Assembly: GCF_002871005.1 (NCBI RefSeq)
Contig: NZ_PHSN01000012.1
Span: 1-64,000 of the forward strand
Source: Acidimangrovimonas sediminis
Lineage (GTDB): Bacteria > Pseudomonadota > Alphaproteobacteria > Rhodobacterales > Rhodobacteraceae
Reading direction: 5' to 3'
DNA length: 64,000 nucleotides
This document shows positions 26,993-35,953 of the stretch, piece by piece. The notes beneath the pieces were generated by a model that saw only the letters and a list, made by a program, of their open reading frames with translations, made no database searches and was not told where the DNA came from. Every line of letters starts with the position of its first letter. Position 1 is the first letter of the stretch. Position numbers and translations under genes: made by a program.

Positions 26993-27720
26993 CCAGCGCC
27001 CCCTATACCGCCATCGTTACGGGTTCCAGTTCAGGCATCGGACGCGAGATCGCGAAGGAAATGCTGGAGAAGGGCTGGAAGGTGATCGGCCTCGCCGCCG
27101 AGACGGGCGATCTGGAAGATCCCAACTTCACCCAGATCGTGGTCGACCTGCTGGACGGCGACGCAACGGCCAAGGTGGCGGCCGAGATCGCGGCAAGGCA
27201 CGAGGTCAGCCATATCGTTCACAACGCGGGGCTGATCTGGCCGAACCCCGTTTCCGACGTGCTGCCGGAGCATGTCGCGGGGTTGACCCAGCTGCACGTC
27301 ACCTCGCCCATGATCCTGACGCAGGCGATGCTGCCCGCGATGCGCAAGGCGGGCTTCGGGCGGGTGGTCTTCGTGTCGTCCCGCGCGTCCATGGGGGTTC
27401 CCGGGCGCACCGCCTATTCCGCCACCAAGTCGGCGATACACGGCATGGCCCGCACCTGGGCGCAGGAGCTGGGCCCCGAAGGGATCACCGTCAACGTGGT
27501 CGCCCCGGGCCCGGTGCTGACCGACAACTTCTGGGGCATCATCCCCAAGGACGGCGAGCGCCAGCAGCGCCTTGCCGACCAGTTGCCCGTGCGACGGATC
27601 GGCACGCCGGAGGACGTGGCGCGCACGGTCCTGTTCTTCTGCGACCCGGCCGCGGGCTACATCACGGGGCAGGTCCTCTTCGTCTGCGGCGGCAGCTCTC
27701 TGGGCGGGATCTCGCTTTAG
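26989..27720 (+). CDS. SDR-family oxidoreductase with intact catalytic residues
   Basis: A 243-residue short-chain dehydrogenase. It has the cofactor motif IVTGSSSGIGREIA, HNAG, the serine in VSSRAS and the catalytic YSATK near residue 145. It overlaps the hydrolase gene by 4 bp and ends the oxygenase operon. In the isatin scheme an SDR could interconvert dioxindole and isatin or reduce another oxindole; if the retro-aldolase yields isatin directly, it would serve a side branch. Function is inferred from position only. Confidence 0.88.
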   Translation: MTSAPYTAIVTGSSSGIGREIAKEMLEKGWKVIGLAAETGDLEDPNFTQIVVDLLDGDATAKVAAEIAARHEVSHIVHNAGLIWPNPVSDVLPEHVAGLTQLHVTSPMILTQAMLPAMRKAGFGRVVFVSSRASMGVPGRTAYSATKSAIHGMARTWAQELGPEGITVNVVAPGPVLTDNFWGIIPKDGERQQRLADQLPVRRIGTPEDVARTVLFFCDPAAGYITGQVLFVCGGSSLGGISL

Positions 27721-27750
27721 CCTTCGGGGCCGCGCAGGTCTTTCCCGGGC

Positions 27751-27784
27751 TTGCGCGACCCCATAATTATAGTTTAAGTATAAA
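27751..27784 (+). promoter_or_regulatory. MarR-type operator C and promoter of the monooxygenase operon
   Basis: TTGCGC (27751-27756) is followed after 17 nt by TTAAGT (27774-27779), and TTTAAGTATAAA at 27773-27784 overlaps that -10. It differs at two positions from TTTAAGCTTAAA. The first gene starts 31 bp downstream, behind ACAGGAGGG. Confidence 0.6.
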
Positions 27785-27815
27785 ATAAATTCGGCATCCG
27801 ACAGGAGGGCTCCTC

Positions 27816-30185
27816 ATGCGTATCACGGTGATCGGCGGCGGCCCGGGGGGCCTTTACTTCGCGCTTCTGACCAAGAAGCAGCGGCCCGACTGGACGGTGG
27901 AGATCTTTGAACAGAACCGCGCCGACGACACCTTCGGCTTCGGCGTCGTCTTCTCGGACGAGACGCTGCACGAGTTCCTTTCCCGCGACCGGGCCTCCTT
28001 CGACCGGATCCGGGGCGAGCTTGCCTATTGGGACGATGTCGCGGTCCACAAGGACGGGGAGGAGCTGCGCTGCGCCGGCAACGGCTTTGCCGGGATCTCG
28101 CGCATGACCCTGCTGAAACTGCTGCAGGAGCGCTGCCGCGAGGAGGGGGTGGAGATGAACTTCTCCGCCGCAGTAGACCCGGCCACGCTGCAGGAACGTT
28201 TCGCGGACAGCGACATCATCGTCGCCGCCGACGGGGTGAATTCGCGCATCCGCGAGACCTTTCGCGACAGTTTCCAGCCCGACGTGTCGATGAAGGCGAA
28301 CCGCTTCTGCTGGATGGGTTCCACCCGCCCGATGGACGAGTTCAACTATTTCTTCAAGGAGACCGAGCACGGCATCGTCTGCGCCCATTGCTACCAGTAC
28401 GAGGCCGGCCGCTCCACCTGGGTGTTCGAGATGGACGAGGCCTGCTGGCAGGGCCACGGCTTTTCCGAATTCGACGAGGAAGACACCCGCCAGCGACTCG
28501 AGGCGCTGTATGCCGAGGAACTGATGGGGCACGGCTTGCTCACCAACCGCTCGGTCTGGCGCCGCTTCCCGCGGATCTTCTGCCGCAACTGGTGGCACGA
28601 GAACATCGTGATCCTGGGTGACGCCAAGGCCTCGGCGCATTTCTCGATCGGGTCGGGGACGAAGCTGGCGATGGAATGCGCGATCGCGCTGTCCGACAGT
28701 GTCCTGGCCAACGAAGGCGATGTGCCCGCCGCCTTCCAGGCCTATGACGATGCCCGTCGCACGCCCTGCCAGATCATCCAGCACAACGCCGACGTGTCGC
28801 TTGCGTGGTTCGAGCACATGAACCGGTCGTGGGACATGGAGCCCGCGCAATTCGCCATGGTGGTGATGTGCCGCGCCAAGTCGATCACCTACGACAACCT
28901 GATCGTGCGCGACCCGGGCTTCGTGGAAAAGGTCGACACCGCCTATTACGAACGCCTGTTCCGCGAGACCGGCGACGATTACCGCCAGAGCCGCCCGACA
29001 CCGATGTTCACCCGCTTCCGCCTGCGCGGGATGGAGCTACCGAACCGCGTGGTGATGTCGGCCATGGCGCAGTACAGCGCCGAGGAGGGCGAGCTGACCG
29101 ACTGGCATTTCGTGCATTACACCTCGCACGCGCTTGGCGGCGCGGGGCTGGTGTTCACCGAGATGACCTGCCCCTCGCCCGACGGCCGCATCACCCTTGG
29201 CTGCCCCGGCCTCTGGTCCGACAGCCAGGAGGCCGCATGGAAGCGGATCGTCGATTTCGTCCATGCCAATTCGGAAACGAAGATCTGCATGCAGATCGGC
29301 CATTCCGGCCGCAAGGGCTCCACCCAGCTCGGCTGGGAGAAGATGGACCGCCCGATCGCCGATACCGGCAGCAACTGGCCCGTCGTCTCGGCCTCTCCCC
29401 TGCCCTATCTCGACGGCGTGAGCCAGGTGCCCCATGCCCTCGACCGCAAGACGATGGACCGGATCCGCGACGATTTCGTCGCCGCCACCGAACGCGCCGC
29501 CCGCGCCGGTTTCGACATGTGCGAGCTGCACTGCGCCCACGGCTACCTGATGGCCAGTTTCCTGTCGCCCCTGACCAACACCCGCGACGACGATTATGGC
29601 GGCAGCATCGAGAACCGTCTGCGCTATCCGCTGGAGGTCTTCGCCGCAATGCGCGCGGTCTGGCCCGAGGATCGGCCGATGTCGGTGCGGATCTCGGCCT
29701 CCGACTGGGCCGAGGGGGGGATTTCCGAAGCGGATACCTTCGCCATCTCCGAGGCCTTCGCGACGGCGGGCTGCGACCTGATCGATGTCTCGGCCGGGCA
29801 AACCGTGGCAACGCAGAAGCCCACCTACGGCCGGATGTTCCAGGTGCAATTTGCCGAGGCGATCCGCAACGTGCCGAAGCTGGCCGTCATGGCGGTCGGT
29901 GCGATCACCGAGCCGGGGCAGGTCAACACCATCCTGCACACCCGCCGCGCCGATCTGGTGGCGCTTGGCCGGCCGCACATGTGGAACCCCTATTTCACCC
30001 GTCAGGCCTCGGCCTGGTACGATGCGCGCAACCAGCACTGGCCGCGCCAGTACCTCTCGGGCCGCGACCAGGCGCACCGCGAGATGACGAAGACGCGCGA
30101 GCAGGAGATCGAGCTGCGGCGCAAGGCGCGCACCCGGCCGATCCAGCCCGCCGCCCCCGCCCTGCCCGGCAAGGCCGCGGAATGA
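27816..30185 (+). CDS. 2-aminobenzoyl-CoA monooxygenase/reductase-like fusion (salicylyl-CoA 5-hydroxylase family)
   Basis: A 789-residue two-domain flavoenzyme. The N-terminal half is a class A FAD monooxygenase ([13 protein letters not shown] at residues 4-16, [14 protein letters not shown] near residue 270); from about residue 395 an Old Yellow Enzyme domain follows ([34 protein letters not shown]). This architecture is that of 2-aminobenzoyl-CoA monooxygenase/reductase, which hydroxylates and then reduces the ring, and of salicylyl-CoA 5-hydroxylase. The adjacent thioesterase and aryl-CoA ligase and the RidA, hydratase and dehydrogenase genes favour 2-aminobenzoyl-CoA; salicylyl-CoA is the main alternative. 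The gene overlaps the thioesterase gene. Confidence 0.88.
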   Translation: MRITVIGGGPGGLYFALLTKKQRPDWTVEIFEQNRADDTFGFGVVFSDETLHEFLSRDRASFDRIRGELAYWDDVAVHKDGEELRCAGNGFAGISRMTLLKLLQERCREEGVEMNFSAAVDPATLQERFADSDIIVAADGVNSRIRETFRDSFQPDVSMKANRFCWMGSTRPMDEFNYFFKETEHGIVCAHCYQYEAGRSTWVFEMDEACWQGHGFSEFDEEDTRQRLEALYAEELMGHGLLTNRSVWRRFPRIFCRNWWHENIVILGDAKASAHFSIGSGTKLAMECAIALSDSVLANEGDVPAAFQAYDDARRTPCQIIQHNADVSLAWFEHMNRSWDMEPAQFAMVVMCRAKSITYDNLIVRDPGFVEKVDTAYYERLFRETGDDYRQSRPTPMFTRFRLRGMELPNRVVMSAMAQYSAEEGELTDWHFVHYTSHALGGAGLVFTEMTCPSPDGRITLGCPGLWSDSQEAAWKRIVDFVHANSETKICMQIGHSGRKGSTQLGWEKMDRPIADTGSNWPVVSASPLPYLDGVSQVPHALDRKTMDRIRDDFVAATERAARAGFDMCELHCAHGYLMASFLSPLTNTRDDDYGGSIENRLRYPLEVFAAMRAVWPEDRPMSVRISASDWAEGGISEADTFAISEAFATAGCDLIDVSAGQTVATQKPTYGRMFQVQFAEAIRNVPKLAVMAVGAITEPGQVNTILHTRRADLVALGRPHMWNPYFTRQASAWYDARNQHWPRQYLSGRDQAHREMTKTREQEIELRRKARTRPIQPAAPALPGKAAE

Positions 30186-30628
30186 GCGGTGAGGTCTTTC
30201 GCGCCCGCTACACCCTGCGCTTCGGCCAATGCGATCCCGCGGGGATCGCCTTCTTTCCGCGGTTGATCGAGATGATCAACTGGGTGGTGGAGGACTGGTT
30301 CGCAGGCCCCATCGGGCAGGATTTCGCGACGATGCACATGGGCGCGAACTTCGGCGTTCCTGCCGCCGCGCTGAGCGTCGATTTCGTGGGGCCGGCCCGG
30401 CTGGGCGAGGTACTGGCCTACGACCTGCGGGTCGCGAAGATCGGCACGAGTTCGATCACCTTCGACATCCGCGCGGCGGTCGAGGGCGGGGCCGGGGTCC
30501 TGCGCGCCCGGCACACCATCGTCGCCTGCGACCTTTCGGGTGCACGCCCGCGCCCACGGCCGATCGATGACGCGATGCGGGCCCGGATGGCGCCCTTCCT
30601 GATACCCGAGACCGGAGACAAGGCGTGA
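30182..30628 (+). CDS. Hotdog-fold acyl-CoA thioesterase (4-hydroxybenzoyl-CoA thioesterase family)
   Basis: A 148-residue hotdog thioesterase. The 4HBT signature QCDPAGIAFFPR at residues 16-27 includes the catalytic Asp-18. It overlaps the monooxygenase gene and the following ligase gene. Enzymes of this class beside aryl-CoA pathways usually release CoA from dead-end or surplus aryl-CoA esters; here 2-aminobenzoyl-CoA or a misprocessed product is likely. Confidence 0.9.
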   Translation: MSGEVFRARYTLRFGQCDPAGIAFFPRLIEMINWVVEDWFAGPIGQDFATMHMGANFGVPAAALSVDFVGPARLGEVLAYDLRVAKIGTSSITFDIRAAVEGGAGVLRARHTIVACDLSGARPRPRPIDDAMRARMAPFLIPETGDKA

Positions 30629-32193
30629 TGACCGACCCGCGCGTGCTGCCCGACCTGCTTGCCGAACGTGCCGAAAGCTGTGGCGAAGCCGAGCTGGTGG
30701 TGTTCGAGGGCGACAACGGGGCGGAAAGCTGGAGCTATGCCGAAACCGCGGCGCGTGCCGCCGCCCGGGCGGGCGCTCTGGCCGAGGCGGGGGTGGGCCG
30801 TGGCGACCGGGTGGCGCTGATGCTGACCAACCGGCCGGAACTCCTCGAGGTGATCCTCGGCTGTCTGTGGCTCGGCGCGGTGGCCGTACCGGTCAACGTG
30901 GCCTCGCGCGGGGTCCAGCTGCAGCACATCCTGTCGAATTGCGGCGCCCGGCTGATGGTGATCGAGGCCGGCCTCGCCGAGTGCCTGTCGACACTGGAGA
31001 TGGACGCGCTGGCGGTCGAGCGGATCTGGATGCTGGACATCGGCGCCGGGCACCCGCTGGCGGTGCCCTTCCCGCCGCCGGGCGACGCGACGACGCCGGC
31101 AAAGCTGACAGCGGGCGACACGGCGGCGATCGTCTACACCTCGGGCACCACCGGCCCGTCGAAGGGCGTCTGCTGCCCTCATGCGCAGATCTGGTGGTGG
31201 GGGAAGAACACCGCCGACATCCTTGGCCTGACCGAGGGCGAGCGGCTTTACACGGTGCTGCCGCTCTTTCATGTCAACGCGCTGAACACCTTCTACCAGG
31301 CGCTGATCACCCGCTCCACGGTGATCTTCGGGCGCAGGTTCTCGGCCTCGGGATTCTGGCCCGCGGTGGCGCGGCACCGCGCGACCGTCACCTACCTTCT
31401 GGGCGCCATGGTGCCGATCCTGCTTTCACGCCCCGAAAGCCCCGCCGACCGCGACCATTGGGTGCGCCTCGCCCTCGGCCCCGGCGTGCCCCAGCGGTTC
31501 CACCAGCCCTTCGCCGAACGGTTCGGTTTCGCCCTGATCGAGGGCTACGGCTCGACCGAGACGAATTTCGTCATCGCGGCGACACCGGAGACCACGGGCG
31601 ACGGCACGATGGGCCGGGTCCGCCCCGGGTTCTCCGCCCGCGTCGTCGACGACCACGACGAGCAAGTCCCCCCGGGCACGGCGGGGGAGCTGATCCTGCG
31701 CGCCGACGAACCCTTCGCCTTCGCCTCGGGCTATTTCGGCATGGCCGAGAAGACGGTGGAGGCCTGGCGTAACCTGTGGTTCCACACCGGCGACCGCGTG
31801 GTGCAGGAGCCCTCGGGCGCGTTCCGTTTCGTCGACCGGATGAAGGACGCGATCCGCCGGCGGGGCGAGAACATTTCCTCCTTCGAGGTCGAGCAGGTGC
31901 TGCTCTCGCATCCCGGGATCGGCTCGGTCGCGGCCTTCCCGGTACGGTCCGAGATGGCCGAGGACGAGGTGATGGTGGCGGTAATCGCCGCCCCGGGGGT
32001 GGTGCTGGACCCGGTCGAGCTGATCGACTTCTGCCGCCCCCGCCTGCCCTATTTCGCAATCCCGCGCTACATCGAGACGGTCGAGGCGCTGCCGGTCACG
32101 GAAAACGGCAAGGTGCGCAAATACGTGCTGACCGAACGCGGAGTGACCCAGGCGACCTGGGACCGGGAGGCCGCGGGCATCCCGGTCCGCTGA
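30628..32193 (+). CDS. AMP-forming acyl/aryl-CoA ligase (ligase 2), probable 2-aminobenzoate-CoA ligase
   Basis: A 521-residue ANL-family ligase with VYTSGTTGPSKG near residue 170, LWFHTGDRV, DRMKDAIRRRGENIS and the C-terminal lysine in ENGKVRK. The ATG at 30628 shares one base with the thioesterase stop; a GTG three bases earlier is also possible. Being in the same transcript as the 2-aminobenzoyl-CoA monooxygenase/reductase-like gene, it most likely activates anthranilate. The alternative is that it and ligase 1 have swapped roles; sequence alone does not decide. Confidence 0.88.
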   Translation: MTDPRVLPDLLAERAESCGEAELVVFEGDNGAESWSYAETAARAAARAGALAEAGVGRGDRVALMLTNRPELLEVILGCLWLGAVAVPVNVASRGVQLQHILSNCGARLMVIEAGLAECLSTLEMDALAVERIWMLDIGAGHPLAVPFPPPGDATTPAKLTAGDTAAIVYTSGTTGPSKGVCCPHAQIWWWGKNTADILGLTEGERLYTVLPLFHVNALNTFYQALITRSTVIFGRRFSASGFWPAVARHRATVTYLLGAMVPILLSRPESPADRDHWVRLALGPGVPQRFHQPFAERFGFALIEGYGSTETNFVIAATPETTGDGTMGRVRPGFSARVVDDHDEQVPPGTAGELILRADEPFAFASGYFGMAEKTVEAWRNLWFHTGDRVVQEPSGAFRFVDRMKDAIRRRGENISSFEVEQVLLSHPGIGSVAAFPVRSEMAEDEVMVAVIAAPGVVLDPVELIDFCRPRLPYFAIPRYIETVEALPVTENGKVRKYVLTERGVTQATWDREAAGIPVR

Positions 32194-32196
32194 GGC

Positions 32197-32625
32197 TCAG
32201 CCTGCGCTCAGCGTCACCTCGATATTGCCGCGGGTGGCGTTGGAATAGGGGCAGCGGGCATGCGCCTCGGCCAACAGCTTTTCCACCACCGCGGTATCGA
32301 CCCCGGGCACCGAGGCGGTCAGCGCCACGACCAGCGCATAGCCCACCTCGACCGGCCCGAGCGAGACCTTGGCGGTGATCGCCGTCTCGGCCGGCAGCGA
32401 TACCTTGCCCTGCCGCGCCACCAGCTTCAGCGCCGAAAGGAAGCACGCGGCATAGCCCGCTGCGAAAAGCTGTTCGGGGTTCGACCCCTCGCCGCCCGGG
32501 CCGCCGATCTCCTTCGGCACCGAGAGGGACAGGGTGAAGCTGCCGTCGGGGCTTTCCACCTTGCCGTCGCGGCCGCCATGGGCGGTCATTTCGGTCGAGA
32601 ACAGGATCTTTTCGGGTTTCTGCAT
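32197..32625 (-). CDS. Ohr/OsmC-family peroxiredoxin
   Basis: A 142-residue organic hydroperoxide resistance protein. The redox cysteines are Cys-61 in AACFLSAL and Cys-125 in ARCPYSNAT, and SNPEQLFAAGYAACF is typical of the Ohr branch. It reduces organic hydroperoxides using lipoylated proteins. The gene converges on ligase 2 with only 3 bp between stops, and follows the racemase-like gene on the minus strand, so it may be transcribed with the Liv operon. A link to peroxide by-products of the oxygenases is possible. Confidence 0.92.
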   Translation of the reverse strand: MQKPEKILFSTEMTAHGGRDGKVESPDGSFTLSLSVPKEIGGPGGEGSNPEQLFAAGYAACFLSALKLVARQGKVSLPAETAITAKVSLGPVEVGYALVVALTASVPGVDTAVVEKLLAEAHARCPYSNATRGNIEVTLSAG

Positions 32626-32659
32626 GCTGTGTCCTTTCGTCAGGTTCTGCGCCGGAAGA

Positions 32660-33445
32660 TCAGCGCGGCCGCCCGTCCCGCACAAGTGCGCGGAAATCGG
32701 CACGGGCGCGGTCGGGGGCAAGGGCGAAGCTGGGGCCGCGGCTGGGGCCGATGCCGTCGATACCGCGGAGCGAGGCCCACATCTCGGCGGCCTTCAGCCC
32801 GACCGACGCGCAGTTGATAACCGGCGCATGGCCCACGCGGAACCCCTTCTCGCCGCCGATCAGAAGGCCCGGCAACACCCCCGCGGGCACGATCACGTCT
32901 GCCCCCGCCTCGACCAGCGGGCGGGCGCAGGCGCTGAAATCGGCCAGCATCTGTTCCTTGGCGGCGGTGTCGCCGGCGAAGGCCGCGCTGAAATCCTCGG
33001 GCCTGCAGGCCATGCCGGTGACGTGGCGCACGCGGTCGGCGATGCCCATCCGCTCCGCCTGTTCGTAATGCCAGGTCTCGAACACCGGATCGAGGGTGAC
33101 GAGGCCAAGCCGCCGCCCCAGCGTCAGCGCGGCATAGAGCGTGGCCTCGCCGGCGCCGATCACCGGGATCTGCAAGGCCGAGCGCATCTCGTAAAGCCCC
33201 GGGTCCTGGAAATGGCCGATCACGCAGGCGTCGAAACCGTCCTCCTCGGCCTGAAGCGCGTTGTCGATGGCCAGCACCGCGCAGCGCATCTCGCTCAGCC
33301 GGCCGAAGTCGCGGTCGGGGGGCGAGATGCCACGCACCACCACCTCCGTCCCGGGCGCCGCGACGGCGTTGAGGTAGGCCGAGAGCCGCTCCATGTAGGG
33401 GCGGCTCGCGCTCTCGTCGATGAAACTCTGCCAGTGGATCTTCAT
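32660..33445 (-). CDS. Asp/Glu/hydantoin racemase-superfamily protein
   Basis: A 261-residue member of the aspartate/glutamate/hydantoin racemase superfamily, which includes arylmalonate decarboxylases and maleate isomerases. Two cysteine sites in the family positions are visible, ACVIGHFQDPGL near residue 80 and INCASVGLKAAE near residue 210. The ATG at 33445 precedes the first beta strand. It lies 19 bp after livF in the importer operon. Substrate unknown; racemisation or decarboxylation of an aromatic or amino acid taken up by the importer would fit. Confidence 0.82.
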   Translation of the reverse strand: MKIHWQSFIDESASRPYMERLSAYLNAVAAPGTEVVVRGISPPDRDFGRLSEMRCAVLAIDNALQAEEDGFDACVIGHFQDPGLYEMRSALQIPVIGAGEATLYAALTLGRRLGLVTLDPVFETWHYEQAERMGIADRVRHVTGMACRPEDFSAAFAGDTAAKEQMLADFSACARPLVEAGADVIVPAGVLPGLLIGGEKGFRVGHAPVINCASVGLKAAEMWASLRGIDGIGPSRGPSFALAPDRARADFRALVRDGRPR

Positions 33446-33464
33446 GGTTCTTCCGCCCTGAAGG

Positions 33465-34181
33465 CTAATGCCCGGCGCCAAGGTAGGTGGCGATCAGGCG
33501 CGGATCGTGGATCAGCCCCTCGGCCGGGCCGGAATGGCCGATCTCGCCGGTCTCCATCACGTAGCCGAAATCGGCGGTCTCCAGCGCCGCACGGGCGTTC
33601 TGTTCGACCAGCAGGATCGACACCCCGGTCTCGCGCAGGGACGAGATGATGTGAAATATCTCGCGGATGATCAGCGGCGCAAGGCCGAGGCTCGGCTCGT
33701 CCAGCATCAGAAGCCGCGGCCGCCCCATCAGCGCGCGTCCCAGCGCCAGCATCTGGCGCTCCCCGCCCGACAGGGTGCCTGCCTTCTGCGTCCGCCGTTC
33801 GGCCAGGCGGGGGAAGCGGTCGAAGACGGCGTCCATGTCGCTGCGCACCCGCGCCCGGTCGTGCCGCCCGATGAACCCCCCGAGAAGAAGGTTGTCGTAG
33901 ACACTCATGTCCGCGAAGAGCTCGCGCTTCTCGGGCACGAGGCAAAGCCCCATCTCGATGCGCTTCTCGGTCTCGAGCTGCGAGATGTCCTCGCCGTCGA
34001 ACCGCAGGGTGCCGCCCGCCCGCAGAAGGCCCATCGCGGCGGTCAGCAGGCTGGTCTTGCCGGCACCGTTGGGGCCGATCACCGTGACGATCCGCCCCGT
34101 CTCGACGTTCAGCGAGACGCCGCGCACGGCCTCGGCCTTGCCATAGGAGACGGTAAGGTTGTCGATCTCGAGCAGGGCCAT
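33465..34181 (-). CDS. livF: Branched-chain-amino-acid-type ABC transporter ATPase LivF
   Basis: The second ATPase of a Liv-type importer, 238 residues. It has Walker A GPNGAGKTSLL, signature LSGGERQMLALGRAL and Walker B LLMLDEPSLGL. It overlaps the LivM-LivG fusion gene by one base. Many Liv-type systems import aromatic acids rather than leucine; co-regulation through operator D suggests this one brings in the island's substrate. Confidence 0.93.
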   Translation of the reverse strand: MALLEIDNLTVSYGKAEAVRGVSLNVETGRIVTVIGPNGAGKTSLLTAAMGLLRAGGTLRFDGEDISQLETEKRIEMGLCLVPEKRELFADMSVYDNLLLGGFIGRHDRARVRSDMDAVFDRFPRLAERRTQKAGTLSGGERQMLALGRALMGRPRLLMLDEPSLGLAPLIIREIFHIISSLRETGVSILLVEQNARAALETADFGYVMETGEIGHSGPAEGLIHDPRLIATYLGAGH

Positions 34182-35953
34182 CAGGCGACCCCCCCGAGAT
34201 AGGCTTCCTGCACCCGCGTGTCGGCGCGGATCTCGGCCGGCGTCCCCTCGCAGAGCTTGCGGCCGAATTCCATCACCACAATGCGGTCGACGAGGTTCAT
34301 CACGAACTCCATGTCGTGCTCGACGATCAGGATCGTCAGGCCTTCCTTGCGCAGGTTCGCCAGCAGCTCCGCCAGCCGCAGCTTCTCCTGCCGGCGAAGC
34401 CCCGCGGCAGGCTCGTCCAGCACCAGCAGCACCGGATCGGCGGCCAGTGCGCGCGCGATCTCCAGCACCCTTTGGTTGCCAAGCGGCAGGTTGCCGGCAA
34501 GCTCATACGGGTCGGCGTCGAGGCCCACGCGCGCGAGGTCGTCCATCGCGACCTGCCGGGCGCGCGCCTCCTCGGCCCGGTCGAGGCGCAGCATGCCGGC
34601 AAGGAAGCTTGCCTTCGTGCGGGTGTGGGTGCCCAGCATGACGTTGTCGAGAAGGGTCATCCGCGGCCGCAGCTTGACGTGCTGGAAGGTCCGGGCGATG
34701 CCCGCCTGCGCGATCTTGCGCTGCGCGGCGGGGGTGATGTCCTGCCCGGCGAAGCGGATCGTGCCGGCGCTGGGGCGCAGCGCCCCCGTGACAAGGTTGA
34801 ACATGGTGCTCTTGCCCGCGCCGTTCGGCCCGATCAGGCCGAGGATCTCGCCGCTCTTCAGCTCGAAGCTGACCTCGTCCACGGCGACCAGCCCGCCGAA
34901 GCGGCGCGTCGCGGCCTCGACCGACAGAAGCGGCAGGCCCGGCGTGGGCTGGCTGCGCCGCGCCAGCGGCTCGGCCCGGGCGGGGCGCGGCGGGGCCTGC
35001 TTGGGCAGAAGCCCCGCGACGAAGGGCACGATCCCTTCGCGCGCGTATTGCAGGAAAAGGATGAACAGGGCCGAGAAGACGACCACCTCAAGCTGGCCCG
35101 CGGATTTGGGAAAGACCACCGGCAGCCAGTCCTGCAAAGAATTCTGCAGCAGCGTGATCAGCGCCGCGCCGACGATCGCGCCCGACAGGTAGCCCGAGCC
35201 GCCGACCATCGCCATCATCAGGAACTCGATCCCCATGGTCACGTCGAACGGGGTGGGGTTCACGTAGCGGATCATGTGGGCATAGATCCATCCGGCGAAG
35301 GCGGCCATCATGGCGGCGATGACGAAGGTGACAAGCTTTACCCCGAAGGCGTTGATGCCCAGCGATTCAACCATCGAGGTGCCGCCACGCAGCGCCTGCA
35401 TCGCCCGCCCCATGCGCGAACCCAGAAGGTTGTGCGACAGCCAGATCGCAACCAGCAGCAGGAACCAGATCAGGAAGTAGATGCGCCCCGACGCCTCGAG
35501 GCTGATCCCCGCGATGGTGATCGGCGGGACGTCGGGAAGGCCGGTGTTCTGCCCCAGCCCCGGCAGGTTGCCGAAGGAGAAGTAGATCGCCAGCCCCCAG
35601 GCGATCGTGCCGAGCGACAGGAAGTGCCCCTTCAGCCGCAGCGTCACCGCCCCGAGGATCGCCGCCACCAGCGCCGTCAGCACCAGCGCCAGAACCAGGC
35701 CCAGCCAGGGCGATCCGTGCATCACCGTGGTCATCCAGGCCGTCGAATAGGCCGCGATCCCCATGAAGGCGGTCTGCCCGAACGACACCATCCCCCCCAC
35801 GCCCGTCAGAAGCACGAGGCCGAGCGCGACCAGCGCATAGAGGCCGATGTAGTTCATCAAGGTGATCGAGAACGGCGCCAGCACCCAGGGCGCGGCGATC
35901 AGCAAAAGCACCCCGACCGCCAGCGCGGAGACCTGCATCCTGCGGGAGGTCAT
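34181..35953 (-). CDS. LivM permease fused to LivG ATPase
   Basis: A 590-residue fusion. Residues 1 to about 320 form the LivM-type permease with multiple membrane segments and VGGSGYLSGAIVGAAL; after a proline-rich linker (about 320-345) comes a LivG ATPase with GPNGAGKSTMFNL, LPLGNQRVLEIARAL and VLLVLDEPAAGL. The ATG at 35953 overlaps the livH stop (ATGA). Both halves look complete, so this is a working fusion that fixes permease and ATPase at 1:1. Confidence 0.92.
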   Translation of the reverse strand: MTSRRMQVSALAVGVLLLIAAPWVLAPFSITLMNYIGLYALVALGLVLLTGVGGMVSFGQTAFMGIAAYSTAWMTTVMHGSPWLGLVLALVLTALVAAILGAVTLRLKGHFLSLGTIAWGLAIYFSFGNLPGLGQNTGLPDVPPITIAGISLEASGRIYFLIWFLLLVAIWLSHNLLGSRMGRAMQALRGGTSMVESLGINAFGVKLVTFVIAAMMAAFAGWIYAHMIRYVNPTPFDVTMGIEFLMMAMVGGSGYLSGAIVGAALITLLQNSLQDWLPVVFPKSAGQLEVVVFSALFILFLQYAREGIVPFVAGLLPKQAPPRPARAEPLARRSQPTPGLPLLSVEAATRRFGGLVAVDEVSFELKSGEILGLIGPNGAGKSTMFNLVTGALRPSAGTIRFAGQDITPAAQRKIAQAGIARTFQHVKLRPRMTLLDNVMLGTHTRTKASFLAGMLRLDRAEEARARQVAMDDLARVGLDADPYELAGNLPLGNQRVLEIARALAADPVLLVLDEPAAGLRRQEKLRLAELLANLRKEGLTILIVEHDMEFVMNLVDRIVVMEFGRKLCEGTPAEIRADTRVQEAYLGGVA

